64,000 bases of DNA from Serratia symbiotica. GTDB taxonomy: Bacteria > Pseudomonadota > Gammaproteobacteria > Enterobacterales > Enterobacteriaceae. Location of the stretch: positions 1 to 64,000 of the forward strand of contig JAMDYG010000002.1 in NCBI GenBank assembly GCA_024160085.1. Direction: 5' to 3'. Of this stretch, positions 35,674 through 46,789 are shown piece after piece (within the stretch, counting starts at the first letter, position 1; each line of letters begins with the position of its first letter). The notes under the pieces are model-generated. The model was not told the DNA's origin and ran no database searches. It saw only the letters and a list, made by a program, of their open reading frames with translations. The translations under genes and the position numbers were made by a program.

Positions 35674-36640
35674 CATACTCCCGCACAGATTATGTCGTTT
35701 CAGCAACACCTGATATTCCGCTGAGCAGTACTGACCACCACGGTTAGTATAGACAATGACATTTTCCGGACGTTTACGCCGCCAGAGTGCCATTTGCAGA
35801 ACATCACTCGCACATTGGGCTGTCATTCGCGATGACATTGACCACCCAATGACGGCATGAGACCACAGTTCAATCACCACGGCCAGATACAGCCAGCCTT
35901 CGTCTGTACAAAGATACGTGATGTCACCTGTCACCTGCCCACTTCTGGTTCGGGACACTTGCGTAAAAATCCTGTTTCAGCAGATTTTCTGCCACTGGCA
36001 GGTCGTGTGCACAGTAGCTAGCCAGGCGGCACTTTCGCGCGGCTTTCGCTCGCGGCCCCCGCTCTAGGCTGGCTGCAATTGTTCACGTTATATTCCGGCA
36101 GATCTTCAGACAGTCGTGGGCACCATACCGATGTTTTGACTCAGTGAATGCCTTATTTACGGCATCATCACAGGTGAGTCGGAACTGCTGACGCGAGCTG
36201 GGTTGATTGCGGCGCAGACGCTAGGCATACCAGCGGCTGCGCCGCAATCAGCAATAAATACATGGCACATATCCTTGATGTTGAATTCATCCTAATGATT
36301 TTCGATGAAGACATACTTTATTTCAGGAGCTTCGTGAAGTATGTTGCGGCCTTTTGGAAAATGGCCAGCTTCTCTCGTCCCTCTCCGCCAGTTGGCGTTT
36401 GAGGTGGGTAATCTCTGCTGCCTGTTCACCCTATCGCTCAGAGGACATTGTCTAGCTCTGCTGCTTGCTATGCCAGTTATAGAGCTGGGATTAGTATAGA
36501 CTGAGTTCGCGGGAAGCGGCAGCAACACCGATGCGTTCTGCAATCTTCAGGGCTTTGTTGCAAAATTCAGGTGTATGTTGCTTACGTGGCTTCTTACTGG
36601 TTGATACGAATCGTAAAAAGAGGCCTAAGATGGAAATGTT
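35674..36640 (-). mobile_element. IS3-family orfA and orfB 5' part
   Basis: From about 36560 on the minus strand OrfA reads ALKIAERIGVAAASRELSLY, stop, SQLYNWHSKQQ and ITHLKRQLAERDER; OrfB follows in pieces, with [20 protein letters not shown] (first Asp) and [20 protein letters not shown], where the usual HTDRGGQY catalytic Asp has become Asn. It joins the 33720-33990 segment once the nested element is removed. Confidence 0.85.
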
Positions 36641-36898
36641 GATATTTGTACTCATAGCACTGGTACAGGTGCTAAATTTTATTATTTTCCTCTTGGAAAG
36701 ATTTCGTTGAGGAGCTGAACGTCATCTCATGCCGGTGCCGTGACTGGGCGGCAAAGGCTGGGGCGGAGTTTCCCGTCACAGCTACGACATTAATGGTGCT
36801 TTGAAGTAAATATTTCAGCGTAAGCTGGCGGATTAATTCAAAAAATTTCGGTACTCTTTGAGTATGCCGATCCAGAACTGGCGGTTTGCGATGAGACG

Positions 36899-36946
36899 TT
36901 TTATTATCGAGTTCGGTGACTGCCTGAGCGATCACCCTTAATACGG
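36899..36946 (+). repeat. Repeat C, copy 2
   Basis: This is the + strand counterpart of 30085-30131: ttttattatcgagttcggtg, then actgcctgagcgatc and aatacgg. Confidence 0.6.
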
Positions 36947-37323
36947 TGGCTGTTACACAGAATTGTTTACAGGGTTCCAGTTGTATCAACAATCTGCAAA
37001 TGGGCCACGGCATGGGCAGCTTTGGTACTAAAAATCGCTATCGCAGTCTGGAAAGCGGTAAGCTGGATGGTTCGTTAGTGAAAGTCTATTTTGCCCAAAA
37101 CGCCGAAAGCTATGGCTGTAAAGCCTAGCAGGTGAGTGTGCTGGAATCCCCCTGGCTGCATCCCGGCCCGACGCTGCTGGACATTAGAGTGCTGCCGAAA
37201 ATCATGACCTACGATTACAAAGCCTAGTGGCGAACCGGAGATGCACAAGCACCACGCTCCAGCTCCGTAACTCAGTCTGCTGAACAGACATTGGCGAAGC
37301 TGAGAAGCGCCCGCCAGTATTAA
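36947..37323 (+). pseudogene. Decayed gene of unknown family, C-terminal part
   Basis: One frame reads [49 protein letters not shown], stop, VSVLESPWLHPGPTLLDIRV, LPKIMTYDYKA, stop, then a Ser/Gln-rich tail ending LRSARQY. Only two stops interrupt about 120 residues of coherent sequence, so this is a recent pseudogene. Paired cysteines and the lack of hydrophobic segments would fit a periplasmic domain. I do not recognise the family. Confidence 0.4.
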
Positions 37324-37523
37324 CTAGCTTAGCATTCCTCCAGTCCATGTGGCGGAATGTTCATTTCATTTATCTCTTCATAGTTCTCCCTCTTGTGACG
37401 TGCGCGCTCTCACGCGCAGCTCCCTTATCTAGTACTGCTCCAATTTGCTAAATTTTGTGATTTTGGAATTAAAAATAATCTTATAAATCATCAAAATGTT
37501 AACTAAATGGCAAAAAATGAATT

Positions 37524-37546
37524 TTTCATCCTGTATTGAAATGAAA
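37524..37546 (+). promoter_or_regulatory. Possible IolR-type operator upstream of the inositol cluster
   Basis: The inverted repeat tttcat-N11-atgaaa lies 96 bases before iolG in AT-rich leader DNA. RpiR-type IolR regulators bind palindromes of this general type. The link to IolR is inferred from position only. Confidence 0.3.
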
Positions 37547-37641
37547 CAAATGCTTTATTTAATGGGTTGTCATCCAACTGCACGCAGAGTTGGGGGAATC
37601 TGGCACATGACCCAACAATTGGGCCAATATCGGGAGCCGTT

Positions 37642-38459
37642 ATGTTTAACATTGCTTTACTGGAAGCCGGCTGAATCGGCCAGATCCATGCCACGAATAT
37701 TTCCGCCTATCCATACCCCCCTCTGGGCGATTGTCGATCCAAACGAAGAAAACGCCGCATGCATTGCCAGCAAATAAAATACTAGGCACGCCAACAGAGT
37801 ATAAATGAAGAAGTGACCGATCCTAACGTTCATGGGGTGATGATTGCCTCAGCGACAGATACTCATGCCGACCTTATCGAACTCGCCGCAAAGCACGGCA
37901 AAGCTATCTTCTGCGAAAATCCGGTGCCCCTCGATCTGGTCCGTGTGCGTGACTGCTTGAAAGTGGTGAAAGAGCATAATGTTTTACTCTTTATTGGTTT
38001 TAACCACCGTTTTGACCCGCAGTTCCGCAGAGTGAAAAATGAAGCAGTGCAGGAGAGCATCGGCAAACCGGAATCTTTGGTGATTATCTCCCGCGATCCG
38101 TCTCCGCTATTGGCTGAGTATGTGCGTGTTTCCGGCGTTATATTCCGTGATATGACGATCCACGACTTCGATATGGCGCGTTTCATTATGGGTGAAGAGC
38201 CAGTATCAGTATTATACTCAGGGCAGCAACCTAAAATCAGGTTGAACACTTCAGCGCTAGCAGCTGTAATAGCGCGCCGCCTGAACACTTCTTCCTCCAG
38301 CGCTACAAAGATGCTTACGCCGCTGAATGGCAGCACTTTATTGCCGTCCTGCGCTGCGAGACCAAACCTGAGTACAGCGGTGAAGATGGTGAACGCGCCC
38401 TGTACCTGGCCGACAAGGTGCTGGAGTCACTGAGTAGCCAGCGTGAAGTTGCTTTATAA
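37642..38459 (+). pseudogene. iolG: iolG relic (myo-inositol 2-dehydrogenase)
   Basis: IolG oxidises myo-inositol to scyllo-inosose with NAD. From ATG 37642 the fragments read MFNIALLEAG, stop, IGQIHATNIS, WAIVDPNEENAACIASK, then a long frame VHGVMIASATDTHADLIELA, FCENPVPLDLVRVRDC (catalytic EKP reads ENP), GFNHRFDPQFRRVKNE, YVRVSGVIFRDMTIHDFDMA. A roughly 150-base deletion and a frameshift follow, and the C-terminus reads DKVLESLSSQREVAL. It is the first gene of the inositol cluster and is non-functional. Confidence 0.88.
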
Positions 38460-38494
38460 CTTTCAATGAACCCTACATACATTAAGAGAGAATC

Positions 38495-39436
38495 ATGAAA
38501 AAGATTATCTTCGCCCCCCTCATTGCCCTGACTATGGCTCCGGCGCTGGCTTAAAACGAATAAATTGTTTTTAGCACTCTGAACCTGGCGATACCGGGCG
38601 ATACCGTTTGAAGTTCATATGCAGCGTACCGCCGTGAAAGCCGCCAAAGAGATAGGCGTCAGGCTGCAAGTATTCGATAGCCAGGGCAGTTCGCCAAAGC
38701 AGGTGGCAGACCTGGAAGACGCCATCACTAGCGGCGCTCCGGGGTTTATCGTTTCGCCAAATGACGTCAACGCTGTGTCCAGCGCGGTAGGTGAAATTCA
38801 AGATGCTAAACTGCCGGTAGTCACCCTCGACCGTTCGGTTACCAGCGCGAAAAAAGTGCCGCACTTAGGCGCTAACAACTACAAAGGCGTCCTTGCTGTG
38901 ACTGACTTCGTGAAGTCAAAATTTCCTAACGGCGCGAGGATCATTATGCTAACTGGCTAACCGGGTTCTTCCTCCAACATTGAACGCACTAAAGGGATTC
39001 ACGATGGCCTGAAAGCCGATGGTAATAAATATAAGATCGTCGCCGAACATAGCAGCAACTGGATGTACTCTGAAGGGATGCACATTGTAGAAAGAGCGTG
39101 CTGCCTTAGCTGCCGAAAAAGCCACAAGTGATTTTGTCGGCAAACAACGATATGTCGCTGGGGACTATCGAAGCGCTGCAGGGGAAAAGCCTAAAGCCGG
39201 GTGAAGTGATAGTGACCGGTTTTGATGCGGTGCCAGAAGCGCTGGCGCGAGTACGTGACGGCTAGCTGTCGGTGACTGCCGATCAGCGTACTGGCTTCGC
39301 AGTAAAAACCTTGATGAGCCAGTTGGTTGCCAATATCAGTGAGAAGAAGGCGATCACTGGAGCTGACTACGCACCGACGATGATCACTAAAGATAATTTC
39401 GATCAAGCAGAACGCATCGGCGAAGCCGGTCAATAA
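38495..39436 (+). pseudogene. ibpA: Inositol ABC transporter substrate-binding protein relic
   Basis: A signal peptide (MKKIIFAPLIALTMAPALA) is followed at once by a stop where the mature protein begins. Later frames show VKAAKEIGVRLQVFDSQGSS, VADLEDAITSGAPGFIVSPN, FPNGARIIMLTG, stop, then VILSANNDMSLGTIEAL-like sequence and VIVTGFDAVPEALARVRDG, stop. This is a periplasmic sugar-binding protein of the type 1 fold. Position between iolG and the ABC ATPase gene indicates inositol as ligand. Confidence 0.82.
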
Positions 39437-39485
39437 GCCTGACTATGTCCGCCTGTGGGCTAGCACTACAGAGGTACAGTATGAT

Positions 39486-40534
39486 ATGTCGCAACCATTA
39501 CTGAAAGTGATCGGCCTGGCGAAAAGTTTCTCCGGCGTGTGGGCGTTGAGCAGCGCCCAGCTCACCGTTGAGCAAGGAGAGATCCACGCTCTGCTGAGGG
39601 AGAATGACGCGGGGAAATCTACGTTACTAAAAGCGCTGGCCGGAGTGTAGCTACAAACACATGATGAAATCTGGTTTAACGGCGAAATGCTTAGCCAAGA
39701 GGATTCACCAGTAGAGCGCCAAAACAAAGGCATCATTACCATCTACCAGGAATTTAACCTGTTGCCGAATATGACGGTGGCAGAAAATATGTTTCTTGGC
39801 CGCGAGCCGTGCCGCCGCCTGATTGTTGACAGCAAAGCGGTAAACTAGAAAGCGCAGGTCATTTTGAACTATTTACAGCTTAACTTTGCGCCGACGACAA
39901 CCGTAACACGGCTTAGCGTGGCACAGTAGCAGATGGCGGAGATTGCCCGTGCGCTGACGCTTAATGCTAAACTAATCATCATGGATGAGCCTTCTGCTTT
40001 GCTCAGTGATAGTGAAGTAGAAAGCCTGCACCGCGTAGTACCCGAACTTAAAGGCCGCTGCGTCAGCATTACCTACGTTACCCACTGCTTGCACGAGGTA
40101 TTCCAGCTGTGCGACCGCTTTACGGTGTTCCAGGATGGCCGCTATACCGGTTCCGGCAACGTTGCCGGGAGCAACGTCGAGCAGATTATTCGCCTGATGA
40201 TGTGGCGCGGCCCAGGGCGTACTGAACCAGCAAAAGGTCATTCTAGCGCGTTGTATGGCACTTAATCTGCGGATACTCATCGTTGATGAGCCTACGTGCG
40301 GCATTGATGTGGGAACCAAATATGAAGTTCCATTAGGTGCTGTTCGAAATTGCTAAACAGGAGGTTGCGGTGATCGTGATATCTTCGGATCTGCCGGAAA
40401 TCCTTACGCTGTCCGATCGGATCATCACACTCAGCGAAGGGCGCGTGACCGGAGTACTACACAGCGATGATGCCAATGAAGAACGGCTGATGACCCTCAT
40501 GGCTATTGACCATAACGCCTTAAGCGCCGTATAA
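39486..40534 (+). pseudogene. iatA: Inositol ABC transporter ATPase relic
   Basis: The start [20 protein letters not shown] leads to Walker [20 protein letters not shown], where GENGAGKST has become RENDAGKST, then a stop. Next come [20 protein letters not shown], the signature (RLSVAQ, stop, QMAEIARAL, expected LSVAQQQM), LIIMDEPSALLSDSEVESLH. Much of the second ATPase domain is deleted near 40205; the end carries [20 protein letters not shown] and LMALAI-like residues to the TAA that overlaps the permease ATG. Confidence 0.85.
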
Positions 40535-41593
40535 TGAGGGAGCCCATAAAGCAGATGATATCCAAAACCCATGGCCCGTCGCAGCATGCCTCGTGCTTCG
40601 ATCTTATCACCTTTTTCGAACGCTTCAGGATTCTGATCTTTATGTTCTTATTGCTGATCTTTTTCCAGTCGCAGAACAGCAATTTCCTGACTGAGCGTAA
40701 TATTTTCAACATTCTGACTGAGGTTTCTATCTATGGGATCATCGCAGTAGGTATGACGTTCGTCATCCTCACTGCCAGCATCGACCTTTTGGTTGATTCG
40801 ATACTTGCCGTCTGCGCGATGACTGCGGCTTATGTGATTAAGGGTGACAACTTCACCACCGTTGATCCTAATGCCTGGGGCGGCTTTAGCCTGGCTATTA
40901 GGACTGGGGATCTGTCTGGCGCTTGGAACGATTATTGGCTTCATTCATAGTCTGGGCGTCACTAGCCTACGCCTGCCTACTTTCTTGTCACCCTGGACAG
41001 CATGACCATCTTGCGTAGTCTGACGCTGGTTATCAACGATGGCGCACCGATTTCCGGCTTTGATGCGGGCTACCATTGGTGGGGGGCGGTGAAATGCTAG
41101 GTATCTCTATTCCTATCTGGATCTTCGCCATTGTTGCCATCCTGGGCTATCTAGTGCTGCAACTCGCTAGGGGCGCTTTATATATGCCATAGGAGGCAAC
41201 CCTGAGGCGGCACACCTTGCTTGGGGTCAACGTCAAGCGCGTACTGGTTAGCGTATATATGTGGTAATTGGCTACCTTGCCGGGCTGGAGTGGTTTGTAC
41301 TCAGCGCTCGTCTGGGCAGTGCCGAGGCGGTGGCCGAGATCTCCTTTGAACTGCGGGTGATTGCCTCGGTGGTGATCGGCGGCACTTCGTTGATGGGCGG
41401 CTACGGGCACATTAGCGACACCATCATCGGCGCAATCATCATGGGTATCCTTATTAACGGGCTGGTGCTGATGAATATATCGGCTTACTACCAGCAAATC
41501 ATTACCGGGCTGATTATCGTGCTAGCGGTGGCATTTGATACCTACGCTAAAACCGTCGCGTGGCGCTTTGAGGTGAATTCCCCCCTAGGTTAA
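40534..41593 (+). pseudogene. iatP: Inositol ABC transporter permease relic
   Basis: The start overlaps the ATPase stop (taatg). The first frame carries LIFMFLLLIFFQSQNSNFLT, VSIYGIIAVGMTFVILTASI and DLLVDSILAVCAMTA, where the usual DLSVGS motif is changed to DLLVDS. After frameshifts near 40950 and stops near 41095-41260, the last frame reads FELRVIASVVIGGTSLMGGY and IIGAIIMGILINGLVLMNIS. These are membrane helices and motifs of sugar permeases of the ribose/inositol type. Confidence 0.85.
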
Positions 41594-41668
41594 CAACTTT
41601 TTTCTTCCTCTCTCTCTTTGGGGAAGAGATATGGGGGGAGGATTAGTTTACGAATTCAGGAATAGCAG

Positions 41669-42844
41669 ATGAAACAGGTCAGAATTGGTTTAATCGGCAC
41701 TGGCTACATTGGCAAAGCTCACGCCATTGCCTACGCTCAGGCACCAACGGTATTTGATCTACAAGATGAACTGGTATGCGAAATGGTGGCGGAGATAACC
41801 CCAGAGCTTGCGGCAAAACGTGCCGCAGCCTTCCGCTTTAAACGTTCTACTGGCGATTGTCACAAGCTGGTGGCCGATCCAAATATCGATGTAGTGGATA
41901 TCTGTTCCCCGAACTATCTGCATAAAGAGATGGCGCTGGAGGCCATTTGCCACGGCAAGCACATCTATTCGGAAAAACCGCTGGCGCTCAACGCCCGCGA
42001 TGCAAGATTGATGGTAGATGCGGCCGGGCTTGCTGGGGTAAAAACGCTGGTTGGCTTCAACTATGATAAAGAACCTGACTGCGCAGTTGGCAAAATAGAT
42101 CATCAAGCGCGGCTAGATCGGCGAAGTGATCCACTTTTACGGTACCTATAACGAAGACTGTATGGCAGATCCTCTTATGCAGATCCACTGGCACTGTTTC
42201 AAAGAGATATCTGATCTGGGCGCGCTAGGCGATTTGGCGGCGCATATCGTCAATATTTGGCGGCGCACATCGTCAACATGGCGCAGTACTTGGTTAGTGA
42301 TATTCGCAAGGTTTGTGACGATCTGAAAATTGTGGTGCCGCAGCGCCCGACTTCCGCTGGCAGTAGCGAAAATATTGCGGTAGAAAATGAGGATCAGGCC
42401 CATGCCATGGCCATGGTGCGCTTTGAGGGCGCGGTGCGCATAGCATTATTGAAACCTCGCGTGTTGCCAGCGGAATAAAATGGGGCTAACGTGGGCGATT
42501 ACTGGCACCAAAAGCGCAATGAGATTGCTCAGGAGCGCATGGCAAAACTGCAGTTTTATCTGCAAAGTGACCCTGAAGAGCGCTAGGGATTCCGAACTCT
42601 ACTGGTTGGCCCGGCTCACCCTGATTACGGCTTGTTATGCATGGGCGCAGGGCATGGAATCGGTTTTAACGATCAAAAAACGGTGGAAGTGCGCGATCTG
42701 ATCAACGGCATCGCCGCCGACGCGCTGCTGTAGCTAGATTTTGCAGAGGGCTGGAAAGTCTCGCGTATCCTCAATGCTATAGCACTATCTCACCAACAAG
42801 GGAGATGGGTAAACGTATCTGCGTTGTCTGAGAACAAAGCATGA
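41669..42844 (+). pseudogene. Gfo/Idh/MocA oxidoreductase relic in the inositol cluster
   Basis: The N-terminal Rossmann fold is clear: VRIGLIGTGYIGKAHAIAYA, VDICSPNYLHKEMALEAI and HIYSEKPLALNARDARLMV, with the intact catalytic EKP motif. A frameshift near 42060 truncates the frame; a short tandem duplication near 42237-42280 (ggcgcatatcgtcaatatttggcggcgcacatcg) repeats AAHIV. The C-terminus is in another frame (DYWHQKRNEIAQERMAKL, HGIGFNDQKTVEVRDLING). It overlaps the iolC start by 4 bases. It was probably an inositol-isomer dehydrogenase; the exact substrate cannot be told. Confidence 0.8.
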
Positions 42845-43266
42845 AACAAAAGCAGTTGGATCTGATTTGTACGGGGCGGATTGCTGTAGATCTCTAAAGC
42901 CAACAGATTGGCGCGCGGCTAGAGGATGCCAGCAGCTTTGCTCGTTATCTCGGCAGCTCTTAGGGAAACGGGGCCTACGGCACTTGCACGGCAGGGGGCT
43001 GAAGTCCTCAAGATTGGCGCACATTTGATCACTAACAACGAGCGATTGACGGCGTTAGTACTGCTAGGCATTAAAGATCGTGATACTTTTCCGCTCATTT
43101 TTACCGTGACAACTGCACGGATATGGCGATTACTGCCGACGATTTTAGCGAGGAATACATTGCTTCCTCGCACTGCCTCGCCATCACCGGTACCCATCTC
43201 TTTCACTCGCACACCTGCGAAGTAGTACTGGCCTTGCTGAAACATGTTCGCCAGGTAACGGGTCAC
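42841..43266 (+). pseudogene. iolC: iolC relic (5-dehydro-2-deoxygluconokinase), N-terminal part
   Basis: IolC phosphorylates a late inositol breakdown intermediate. The fragment reads KQKQLDLICTGRIAVDL, stop, SQQIGARLEDASSFARYLGS, then in other frames RLTALVLLGIKDRDTFPLIF and DMAITADDFSEEYIASSHCL, AITGTHLFHSHT. These are the N-terminal two-fifths of a PfkB-family kinase. The rest is replaced by IS3-family DNA. Confidence 0.82.
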
Positions 43267-43296
43267 CTAAGTTTAAGGTGTTATGCTCACCTCAAA

Positions 43297-43560
43297 ATTT
43301 TAAAGGTGAACCAATAAACAAAGCATTTACTGCTGAGTTTAAACTAGAAGCGGCAAAATGGGTCCTCGATAAGAATTACACTTATTCAAAGGCCGCGCGA
43401 AGGAGATGAATATCAGCATGCCTACCATTAACCACTGGGTTAAATCGTTACGTATGTAGCGTTAGGGTAAAACTCCTCCAGGGCGTCCCCTGACACCTGA
43501 GCAGAGCGAACTCAGGGAGATGAGAAAGCTGATATCAGGCGTACATTGTTGCAGCCAGTT
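43297..43560 (+). mobile_element. IS3-family orfA fragment
   Basis: The + strand reads AFTAEFKLEAAKWVLDKNYT, KAARRR then a stop, and after frame changes INHWVKSLR-like sequence and GKTPPGRPLTPEQSELREMR. This is a typical OrfA helix-turn-helix and linker of an IS3-family element. No OrfB follows. Confidence 0.75.
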
Positions 43561-43654
43561 TGCACAGTAACAGCGTGTAATAACCGGTGCGTAGGGAGTC
43601 CGTTATGAGGGTGAGTACTGCTCAGGTGCAAAATGGCAAATAAAATAAGATGAT

Positions 43655-44762
43655 AAGATTAACGCCGGTAGTCACTATGTACCGTCATGAGTAAAGTGAG
43701 GTTACGCCTGGCGCCCAGTGGCGGCGTTTGGCTTTCTGCAACTTTTCGTAGGCTGCCAATAGCGCCTAATAAGCCGGTAGCGCTTTCAAAAAGTACACAG
43801 GCAACGATAATAGTTGCAGCGCGCCTGGCCCCATACGGAAGCGTTTGAAGTCCTATATCCATTCAGTACCGATTAGCGCTTGATCCCGATCACCACCAGC
43901 CAACGCCAGCATTGACTTCAATTCTCCGATGCGCAGGGTGTGCCAGGCATTGTCTTTACCGCTGGCAATACCCAGCAATTGGCGCACACGGGTGAAATCG
44001 TCCAGCCCTTCGTCGTCCAACTACTAGATCAGCGCAAGGTATCCTCCCTTCAGCTCCCATTCGCTGCCAGGCAACGTCAGCAAGGTATTGCGCAGGTGTG
44101 CACCCAATACTGTGGTTGGCCAACAGCAGGTCTTCTGCCAGGACATACCCGGCACAATGATGCGGTATGCGTAGACGGCCAAGTGTTAGTAGTAGGCAAT
44201 ATAAACTTCAGCCCCTTCCTGATCGAAAATGCATATCAGCATGGCGAATTCTTCCTGAGTACTTCCGCTAAAGCTCCAGTCAATAAATGGGTAATCCGCA
44301 TCCTGTTTGAACATGTCCCAAGAGATCAGGCCGCTGGAATCAATAAAGTTAGTTTCCAGGTTAGTGTGTTCGGCGACTTCGTCATTATCAAACGTTGGGG
44401 CGGTGAGCATGTCAAGAGCTTTTAAGCTGTGTCCTTATAGCAGCTCGATCACCGTGCGTTCCAGTGCTCCGCCAAAGTCGGGATGAATACCGAACGAGGC
44501 AAAGCAAGTACCATTGGTTGGGTTGAACCGTACCACGCAGATCATCGGATAATTTCCACCCAGAGAAGCGTCGTAAGACAAGATAGGGAAACTTTCTTCT
44601 TTCAGCTTGGTGATGGCTGCCACCACACCTGGATAGCGCGTTATAGCACCTCGGTAGGGATCGCCAGCAGGCTGATGGTTTCCGCGATAATACAGTTTTC
44701 CACATAGCGTTCGAAAACCTCGGACAACGCCTGCACATGAGCCTCGGTAGTGCTCCATCACC
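43655..44762 (-). pseudogene. ycaO: ycaO relic, C-terminal two-thirds (ancestral orientation)
   Basis: YcaO is the ATP-dependent enzyme family that supports RimO-mediated methylthiolation of ribosomal protein S12. The minus strand reads, in several frames, VQALSEVFERYVENCIIAET, VVAAITKLKEESFPILSYDA, GNYPMICVVRFNPTNGTCFA, FIDSSGLISWDMFKQDADYP and the C-terminal LDDFTRVRQLLGIASGKDN. Frameshifts and stops interrupt it. The N-terminal third lies next to it on the opposite strand (44763-45345), so the gene was split by an inversion. Confidence 0.9.
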
Positions 44763-45345
44763 TGTTTCTAACAAAAGCTGAGCGATTTTAGTTTTAATAT
44801 CGAAGAAGCCTCGTGGCTTAACCCGATGCCACATGTTTAGTCGGTTCACATCAGTGATCGCGATTGCCCGCTGTGCTTTACTAACGGTAAAGGTGACAGC
44901 AAAAAAGCCGTGCTGTTTTCCACTTTAGGCGAATACTTCGAACGCTTATCCACCAACTATTTCCTCGCTGATTTTTATCTGGTCCAGCAGATCGCCTAGG
45001 TCTATTTCGTGCATTACCCCAATGAAAAATGGTTCCTAATCCCCGCCGATGGCTTACTACCGGCGGGTATCCTTGACAAGCGCTTGCATGCCTTTTACGA
45101 TCCAGAACAGGAACTGAGCGCCAGCGATCAGATCTATTTGCAATCCGGAAATGGTGATCGCGGTATCTGCACCCTACTATTTATCCGCCAGTCTGACCAA
45201 CAAACTGTTTATATCCTGATGAATATCATCGGCAACTTGTACATTTTCAATGGAATGTCTGCCGGCAAGAGCACTTCCAGTGCGGCATCTTTGCTAAGGA
45301 TAAAAGTTTGCGTCAGGGTTTTCACTAGCTACATGTATTCCCGGG
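44763..45345 (+). pseudogene. ycaO: ycaO relic, N-terminal third, inverted
   Basis: The + strand reads QKLSDFSFNIEEASWLNPMP, CPLCFTNGKGDSKKAVLFST, LGEYFERLSTNYF, a stop, VHYPNEKWFLIPADGLLPAG, YLQSGNGDRGICTLLFIRQS and MNIIGNLYIFNGMSAGKST. It ends exactly where the minus-strand remainder (RVQ/VQALSEVFERYV) should join. In E. coli ycaO is transcribed away from serC with its 5' end nearest serC, so this segment is the one that was flipped. From 45346 to 45700 I see no gene, only a 9-C run near 45481. Confidence 0.88.
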
Positions 45346-45703
45346 CTGTATCCTGTTATTGAGCGTGGCGTCGTCGCAGTTCCAAAAGCCAGTAGTCAAA
45401 GTGCAGAGTGCCTAACAATGCGTAGCGGCCTGAAGGTCTGGGCAATTTGGGCACTCCTAGGTATGGCCCACCCCGCCTACCCCCCCCCGCCTTGCTGTGC
45501 GTTCCAATGACCGCCAGCGCCGCTTACGGGCATACATACAGCCTGTTTATTGCGCACCGTGCTATCTTGCGAGCGAAGAATAAGCATTGCAGCCGCCTAA
45601 CCTGAGTGATAAAACCTCTGGGATAGTTAGCATGAGCGTTAACTTCGAGTGTATTTTGACAGGCCGCTTCTTGCGGCGAATAGAGTGAAAGTTGTGAGGG
45701 GAA

Positions 45704-46789
45704 ATGACACAGGTTTATAGTTTTAGCTCTGGCCCGGCAATGCTGCCGGTTGAAGTGTTGCGCTACGCGGAGCAGGAGCTGTGCAACTGGCACGGACTGG
45801 GTACTTCAGTAATGGAAATTAGCCACCGCAGTAAAGAATTTATCTCCGTTGCCCAGCAGTCCGAACAGGATCTGCGCGATCTGCTGAAAATTCCCTCTAA
45901 TTACAAAGTTCTGTTCTGCCATGGTGGTGCTCGTGCGCAGTTCGCCGCATTGCCGCAGAACCTGCTGGGGGATAAAACCACCGCCGACTACATCGACGGC
46001 GGCTATTGGGCGCATAGCGCAATCAACGAAGCACAGAAATATTGCACGCCGAACGTCATCGACGTGAAAACCCATGTTGGTAACCTGAGCGGTATCAAAC
46101 CGATGAAAGAGTGGCCGCTTATCGATGGCGCAGCGTATGTCCACTACTGCCCCAATGAAACCATCGACGGCGTGGCTATAGATGAAATACCGTACTTCGG
46201 TGACAAAGTGGTGATTGGCGATTACTCCTCGACCATTTTGTCTCGCCCGCTGGAGGTGCACCGTTTCGGTGTGATTTACGCCGGCGCGCAGAAAAATATC
46301 GGCCCTGCTGGCCTGACGTTGGTGATCGTACGTGAAGATCTACTCGGTAAGGCTCGCCGTGAAGTGCCGTCGATTCTCGATTACACTGTGCTGGCCGAGA
46401 ATGATTCGATGTTCAACACCCCACCGACATTTGCCTGGTATCTTTCCGGCCTGGTGTTCAAATGGCTGAAAGAGCAAGGTGGCCTGATAGAGACGCAAAA
46501 GCGTAATCAGGCCAAGGCTGAACTGCTGTACGCCACCATCGATAACTCCGATTTCTACCACAACCAGGTGGCGCACGCCAACCGTTCCTGGATGAACGTG
46601 CCGTTCCAGTTGGCAGATTCAGCGCTGGATAAGGTGTTCCTCAGCGAAGCGGAAGCCATCGGCTTGCAGGCGCTGAAAGGTCACCGGGTGGTTGGCGGCA
46701 TGCGCGCTTCTATTTACAATGCCATGCCGCTGGCTGGTGTGCAGGCGTTAACCGACTTTATGAACGATTTTGAACGCCGCCACGGGTAA
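45704..46789 (+). CDS. serC: Phosphoserine aminotransferase
   Basis: SerC is a PLP enzyme that makes 3-phosphoserine and also serves pyridoxine synthesis. The 361-residue ORF (E. coli 362) shows [27 protein letters not shown] near 44, [19 protein letters not shown] near 70, [13 protein letters not shown] near 177, and the PLP-lysine in [17 protein letters not shown] near 197. A gaggggaa ribosome-binding site precedes ATG. Its TAA forms the first bases of a family A repeat. With aroA next, it keeps the usual serC-aroA pairing. It appears intact. Confidence 0.97.
   Translation: MTQVYSFSSGPAMLPVEVLRYAEQELCNWHGLGTSVMEISHRSKEFISVAQQSEQDLRDLLKIPSNYKVLFCHGGARAQFAALPQNLLGDKTTADYIDGGYWAHSAINEAQKYCTPNVIDVKTHVGNLSGIKPMKEWPLIDGAAYVHYCPNETIDGVAIDEIPYFGDKVVIGDYSSTILSRPLEVHRFGVIYAGAQKNIGPAGLTLVIVREDLLGKARREVPSILDYTVLAENDSMFNTPPTFAWYLSGLVFKWLKEQGGLIETQKRNQAKAELLYATIDNSDFYHNQVAHANRSWMNVPFQLADSALDKVFLSEAEAIGLQALKGHRVVGGMRASIYNAMPLAGVQALTDFMNDFERRHG

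Noticed and set aside
45475-45495. Run of nine C residues before serC considered as a phase-variation tract
   Set aside because: It lies in non-coding decayed DNA with no ORF or promoter spacing that it would switch.
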